Assembly: GCF_023278565.1 (NCBI RefSeq)
Contig: NC_064680.1
Coordinates: 3,906,001-3,970,000 of the forward strand
Direction: 5' to 3'
Origin: Colletotrichum lupini
Lineage: Eukaryota > Ascomycota > Sordariomycetes > Glomerellales > Glomerellaceae
Length of the DNA: 64,000 nt
Part shown: piece after piece, positions 58,579 through 64,000 of the stretch
Position numbering within the stretch: position 1 is the first letter of the stretch
How the letters are laid out: the number at the start of each line of letters is the position of its first letter
Notes under the pieces: generated by a model
Database searches by the model: none
What the model was told of the DNA's origin: nothing
Seen by the model: the letters and a program-made list of their open reading frames with translations, nothing else
Made by a program: the position numbers and the translations under genes

Positions 58579-59820
58579 AATTCGTGTTATTGTGTCGCTG
58601 TCGCAACAGTATTCTTTGGCCTTCCGAAGCTCTAGTGGTAATAACATCGAAGGTCCACGTATCCAACAGTCTTGACCAAGGTAGTCTGTCGTATTTTATC
58701 CTGTTTCTTTTCAAAATGCTTCAAGTTACATGAGATACCTGATTTATCTTCATGCCAATACATGTGCCTAAGGGACCTTACGAATGAATGCCGTTGAAAA
58801 CTTCAGGTTCCTGTTCACCCCCGCAGTGAACTAATATCAAATGCTGTTGGTTGGCATCGCCACCTTCCTGAAGAGGAAACTGCAAAACGTAACATGTGTC
58901 CGGGATGAATTTGCGCCTTGAAAGCCTGTTTACCTTCGTTTGACGAAAACGCGCCGTTTCAGTTTCTTTTCCAATTCTATACTCGATGAAGCATGAAGAT
59001 TTTACTTGTCGCACAATCACGAATACATATCACATCACGCGTTGTTATGTCTTGCCTTTTCATCCCCGATGGCTTCGTTCACCGGGTGGAAATCCCACCA
59101 GTTCTGGCTGCGCCAAGCATCGTATTGCGAGACTATTGCTTGCTAGCGCCCTGGCATGCTCACATAAGCTTGGAGGCTCACCGACTCCACATTGACAACA
59201 GTTTGATGACACTGACCATTAACGCACAAGGTTGTGAGCGCGGATGGAGCTTTAAGAGGCAATTAATACAACCTTGGGCCGCCGGCCCGGGCTTCCAAAA
59301 AGAGAATGCACGACACCGATGGGTGGGAGCCCGGGGTGTAATGCGGTGCCGCGGGGTCTGGAAAACGCCATCAACTCGACGTATACCTCTCCGTATTCAG
59401 CTCCCCCTGGCCCGGCCCGCGAGCGGGGGGAACATTGAACATTTGGCGACCGCCAAGTTCCATTGTGAGAGGTCAACGTTTTCTAGCGGACCTGAGGAAA
59501 ACGCATGAGTGACGCCACGGCCCGCATCTATGCTCCTGCACAGTGGCATCCTCTGTGCCCGAGTCGCATGAAATTTCAGCTGAGTGTAGTTGCATCGAAC
59601 CACACGCAACCTGGGCTTCTGCGGCCAAGAGCCCGGCGCAACTCAACACGAAAATTCGACATGTTGACTGTATTATGAATGGCATATAGAATGGAGGTGC
59701 TCCGCCGGTCGTCGCAACTTCTGGTCGTTAACTCATCTGGTGGACAGGGGGTTGCCAAGGACACCCATTTTTACATTCGTTACCAAGAACTCGAGCCAGA
59801 CGCTGATAGATTCGCACAAG
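58579..59820. other. intergenic
   Basis: About 1.24 kb between the deaminase and the CE4 gene, both on plus. No supported gene; the frame at 58993-59508 lacks motifs. Confidence 0.5.
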
Positions 59821-62303
59821 ATGGTGCAATTGAAGGCCCACAGTATCTTGGCTGGGGCCTACGGTGTAGTAGCTGTTGTTGCCGCTGCCTGTACATCTGA
59901 TCTCCTCGTGGACGACTTCTCCAGCTCATTCACAACGAACAGAAATAATCTCGGCTCATGGACTTCAGGTAAGATACCACAAATTCATCGGGAGCGTCCG
60001 AAACTTCGGGTTGAATTGCCAATGGATCTCCACAAAACAGCTGTCCAGAGTCTCAAATGACCAACATGATGTTCGACAGATGATGCAAGCATGACCAGCA
60101 TCTCCGCGACTGGTGGCATTCTAAGCTTCACTCCGAAGAGCGGTGCGTATTATTACGAGACGTTCCCCTGCCAAGCATTACAGACCGACTTGTACACACA
60201 CGTCCAGCTTGACATCAAAGCACCAGTGTCAGGCGCAGCCTTCACAACCGAGTTGAACTCCGCCTCAAGCTGCTCAGCGACGACTAGTTCAAAAACGTCT
60301 TTCCGAGTCACAGGTCTGACCGGCGGCTGGCAGACGCTGCGCATTCCATTGAGTAGCTTTGCTGCCGGAAATCTTAATGCTGCCTTGTCGTTTGTCGTCG
60401 GGTCATTTTCGTCTACCCAGGAATGGCAGCTTGACAAGATCTCGTTTGTCTGTGCTCAGGGGTCATCAGCAACTTCGACTTGTAAGTGATAACTAGTCGG
60501 GTTGGGATCAGTCCGGACATCATCCCGCCTATTGCTGACATAAATCTCACAGTCACTACGATTACTACGGTCACGCAGGCCCCTACAAGCTCGGTCCCAT
60601 CTCCGACCCAGTCGAACAACCCATCATGCTCGGCGCTTCTAGTAGATGACTGGGCGTCACAATCACGCCTTGATTTCTTGCAGTACAACTCACTTCTGCT
60701 GCCGACAGGAGATGACGGAACAATGCAGTCTAAGGTCGTTGGCAACCATCATATAACATTGACTCCGAAGGACACTTCTTCGTATTTCTTCACTCAGGTC
60801 GGATGCTTGGATGCTTCGAAGTATGGTGGGATCTCACTTCGGATCAATGCTCCGGCTGGGACAACATTCAAGATCGAGTTGACTTCCAAGACGACGTGTG
60901 AGGGTGAGGTGACAGCGTATTCATCTCAGACAACTGCGCAACTGGGCTGGACCTTTGACGGAACCGAGAAGCTCTACAGCTTTCCCTGGTCAAAATTCAG
61001 CGGAGTCAACCTCAGCAAACTGCGATCCATCGTTCTCGAAGCGCCGACACGCCCCATCACACTAGGCCCGCTGGCACTTTACTGCGGAAGCACCCCGACT
61101 GGTTGGGTAGTGCCCACGGCCACCACCCCAACAGCGCCAACTCAAACTGTCCCGGCACCAGCTGCTACGGTCTCTGGGCTTGTGATTGACACCTTTGCCA
61201 ACGCAAACACGAACTCGCTTGGGTTCTGGCACGGTGGCGATGAGTTGGATCTTACTTGGGGTTCAAACCGCGTCACAATTGTTGCCTCAGCTCCAGACTA
61301 TGCCTTCACCAGCCTAATGAGCGGGGGATGTCGGGATTTGCGCAGTCAAAGTGGATCGTACTTACATATCACCTACTCCGGTCATACCAAATTCTCCATC
61401 TCATTGCAACAGCACAACTCGCAGTGCAATGATGGTGTGGCACCATACCCTGAAACGAGAGACAGCCTGGAAGCAAGTCGGTACGCGACCACGAGCAGCG
61501 ACATCTACATCCCCATCTCGCACTTCAACATCAACCTTCAGCGTGTCGCTAGTATTGCTATTAGGGGCATTTACAGCACTGAGCCAGTGGTTCTCACGAA
61601 GGTTGAGATCGTTCCCTCCATCCCTTCAGGGGTGAGCATCCGCCAAAAGCTGCCCTCAGGAACCCTTGTCTTTGCCTGCACGCGGCCTAACTCTTTCGCG
61701 TTCGGCATCGACGACGGAAACCCAAAATATGCCGCCAGACTAGCTCAAATCATCCGCGACGCAGGGATAAAAGTGACCTTTTTTGCCGTCGGCGCTGTGC
61801 TGGAAAACCCCTCGACTGGGATGGCCAGCCTCTACCAACAGCTCAAGAGCGAGGGCCACCAGATCGCACTGCACTCCTACACTCATCCGAGAATGGAAGG
61901 GCTGCCCGACACTGAGAGCATCGACTGGGAGTACAATGAAGATTGCAGGGTGATGACGAACCTCTTTGGGGAGAGATCAAATTATTTCCGCCCGCCGTAC
62001 GGCGTCGAAGGCGCGCGCATGCGCCAGCGCTGGGCGGCTGCCTCCGGATCAGACAAGGCCTACCTTATCAATTGGAGCGTCGATGTGCAGGACTGGTTGT
62101 GGGCCGAGACGAGCACGCCAGAGAAGCAGGTTGATTCATTCAACGCCGACGTTGCCAAGGGAGGAAACTTGGTGGTCATGCACTTCTCGTACAACACAAC
62201 GGTCGAGTACTTCCCGGAGTTCATCAGGCAGGCCAAGGCTACTGGTAAGCAAATTATGAGAATTGATCAGTGTATGGAGGACCCGAACGCACCTCCGTTG
62301 TGA
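59821..62303 (+). CDS. secreted CE4 polysaccharide deacetylase with beta-sandwich-like repeats
   Basis: Three exons, 59821-59968, 60080-60481 and 60553-62303, with in-phase introns of 111 and 71 nt; 766 residues. A signal peptide (about 24 residues, ending AAACTS) is followed by three diverged repeats of a non-catalytic module. Each opens alike (SDLLVDDFSS, SALLVDDWAS, SGLVIDTFAN) and the first two are joined by a Thr/Ser/Pro linker. The modules resemble CBM11/CIA30-like carbohydrate-binding folds. The C-terminal NodB domain has FAFGIDDG (Asp570/571), HSYTHP (His624, His628), NYFRPPYG and a late VVMHFSYN, which together supply the metal triad and catalytic motifs of carbohydrate esterase family 4. 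It should remove N-acetyl groups from chitin or a related polymer at the wall or outside the cell, with the repeats tethering it to substrate. Substrate identity is inferred. Confidence 0.9.
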
Positions 62304-63793
62304 TCGCGGAGGTGCCGGCGAGGGAGCGGGGACCAAGGGGGTTAAGGGAATATTGGATATTCTGACAACAGCCTTCTTATTTGTAAACTTCCTATCCATA
62401 CACGTAGCATATGATTGAGAGGTGATTAAGACTGGCAGTTATATGAGTGCCTTTATTCCATCCGTTGGAGGAGCTGTCTATCTCGTGGAAATTCGCCCTC
62501 GCTAGTGTGCGGAAGGGTACAGTCGAGGCCTTTGTCATGTGGCGGTGATGCCGGTGGAGCTGATCGACTCAACGAGCCATGACCGCCACTATTCAAGCGA
62601 CCTATGAACCTGTCGGCTTGTCCTTCATCGCTAGTATGCAACTAAGAATAGATTTCTCCCATGTGCCAGGAATTGGATAATGCAAAAAATATCCTGTGGC
62701 TGGATCGTTGGCCGAGTTTGCTACAAGTTCTACGGTGGGACTGGGAAACTTGAGGTCCGCACAAGAGCGAGGGAAAGGAGTGAGAATCCACACTCCAAGA
62801 TGGAAACGCCGATGATATGACCTGGACAAGCAAAATCGAGGTTACGTGATTGTATCCTTGCAAACTTGGTATAACTTTCAATTGGTACATAGGTAAGGAA
62901 GGTTATAGATTATGGTTGCAACAGATAGTTGATAACCTCGCCCTTTGTCGAAAAAGACGTAACCGTGCAAGATGGCAGTGCTCTTTTGAGCACATCCCCA
63001 CAATCAAACGACGCTAATGCAGCCGGATGACATTTAAGCTTGGCTGTGATACCCTGCCGGTCGGCAAGGATCTCGAGTTTAAATTTTGATGCAGCTTGAT
63101 GACACTGACGGCATTCTGAACTTAGCCCCCCCCTGCCAGTGTTCTATTGCGCTCAAAGAATAGTCGTACCCCTTAGGCTACTCGAAAGTCTTCGTCCCTC
63201 GTTCATCTGGCAAAGGGCATGTTTTCGGTGTATAAAGTCTATTGTCTGAAGAATGAGACTCCGATGTGCCTTCTTCAGCGGTTAGTCTTCAGTTAACATC
63301 AAGGAAGACGAGTTCAGTGACCAAATCCAAAGAAGATTGTAGGACAAGGTTTATCGATATGGCGGTCCCGGCTTAGCGTATGCTCGCTGTTGGTGACTGA
63401 CCCAGTCGTAAGTTGGCGACCAGGGGTAGCCTTGGTAGCATCTCGCGATGTCAGCCGAAAATGGGGCCTCTAGGTATATCGTAATTACTTTCTACTCGGA
63501 CGCACACAGCATTACCAATCATGCTTAAGTGACTGAGACCTTAAGACTTGTGGTCTGGGGCTGACGCGTGGCACTTTGATGATATCGGCCCTTTCGGATG
63601 GTGAACTGCCTCATTCGAATATGACATCAACGTCGATCCATGATGATGAATCGCAATAGGACCGTTTCTAGAGCGCTGGGTATAAATCAGAGAGGGAGCG
63701 CCGTGGACGAAGCTTAGTTTCATCCAGATCATACCATCCTCATCATCAGGTTCTGTCACTGCCTTACGCGTCAATCCACCTTAGATAAACACC
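62304..63793. other. intergenic
   Basis: About 1.5 kb with no supported gene; it carries the promoter of the secreted protein gene starting at 63794. Confidence 0.5.
63681..63687 (+). promoter_or_regulatory. TATA box of the terminal gene
   Basis: TATAAAT, 113 bases before the ATG at 63794, in a position typical for a fungal core promoter with a short leader. Confidence 0.55.
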
Positions 63794-64000
63794 ATGAAGA
63801 TCTCTGGAAGTAGCACTGCTGCACTGGCTCTCGCGGGCACGAAGGTAGCATCCGCTCAGAACCTGTCTTATGGAGCCGACAACTTCTACCGCAGCGACAT
63901 CGTGACGGTGCAGCCTATCACCTTCCCAACTCAGAACCAGTTCACCGTCGCTGGCAACCTCTTCATCCGCAACAACGCCAGCCGTCCACTCTCTGCCCCA
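63794..64000 (+). CDS. secreted protein, probable alpha/beta-hydrolase, 5' part (cut by window edge)
   Basis: Begins at ATG 63794 and runs open to the end of the window, 69 codons. The N-terminus is a signal peptide (STAALALAGTKVASAQ). The mature start, YGADNFYRSDIVTVQPITFP, then a V-A-G-N-L-F-I pattern, resembles from memory the beginning of bacterial and fungal dienelactone-hydrolase-like alpha/beta-hydrolases (YcjY-type). Neither the nucleophile elbow nor the catalytic triad lies within the window, so the family call is tentative and the substrate unknown. Confidence 0.55.
   Translation, partial: MKISGSSTAALALAGTKVASAQNLSYGADNFYRSDIVTVQPITFPTQNQFTVAGNLFIRNNASRPLSAP

Overview
The window looks like nuclear DNA of a filamentous ascomycete (Pezizomycotina, probably Sordariomycetes). 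The signs are short GT..AG introns of about 48-110 nt, typical fungal gene families (P450, ferric reductase, GH12, CE4, TRK, GFA, C2H2 proteins), and three AT-rich blocks whose repeats differ almost only by C/T and G/A changes, the signature of repeat-induced point mutation (RIP). Gene models were assembled by hand from in-phase splice sites; no alignment or database search was run.

Layout. 1-10 kb: 3' end of a DUF3632-like gene, a P450 (-), a ferric reductase (+), a GFA/CENP-V-type protein (-) and a possible 75-aa gene (-). 10.3-21.5 kb: a large gene with C2H2-like fingers. One of its introns holds a complete, heavily RIPped LTR retrotransposon (12370-19727, 205-bp LTRs, TSD TAAAC). 24.4-31.9 kb: a cellulose-synthase-like GT2 (-) and a membrane-anchored GH12-type endoglucanase (+), divergent across 3.1 kb. 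34.8-52.1 kb: two RIPped Fot1/pogo-like DNA transposons in the same orientation. Between them lie an F-box/2EXR-like pseudogene, a secreted Asn-rich repeat protein, a TRK potassium transporter and an unrecognised membrane protein. 52-58.6 kb: two C2H2 zinc-finger genes (-), each with an in-frame TAG, and an OTT_1508-like deaminase (+). 59.8-64 kb: a secreted CE4 deacetylase with beta-sandwich-like repeats, and the start of a secreted, probably alpha/beta-hydrolase gene cut by the window edge.

Functional reading. The left half is a mix of metabolism, iron uptake and wall polysaccharide genes. The GT2/GH12 pair is the most suggestive functional unit, a glucan synthase beside an endoglucanase. 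The right half is more accessory in character, with RIPped transposons, decayed regulators and a rare deaminase family. The best structural find is the retrotransposon sitting inside a spliceable intron: without the element and one TSD copy the intron would be 69 nt, and the flanking exons join in phase into a 1208-residue protein.
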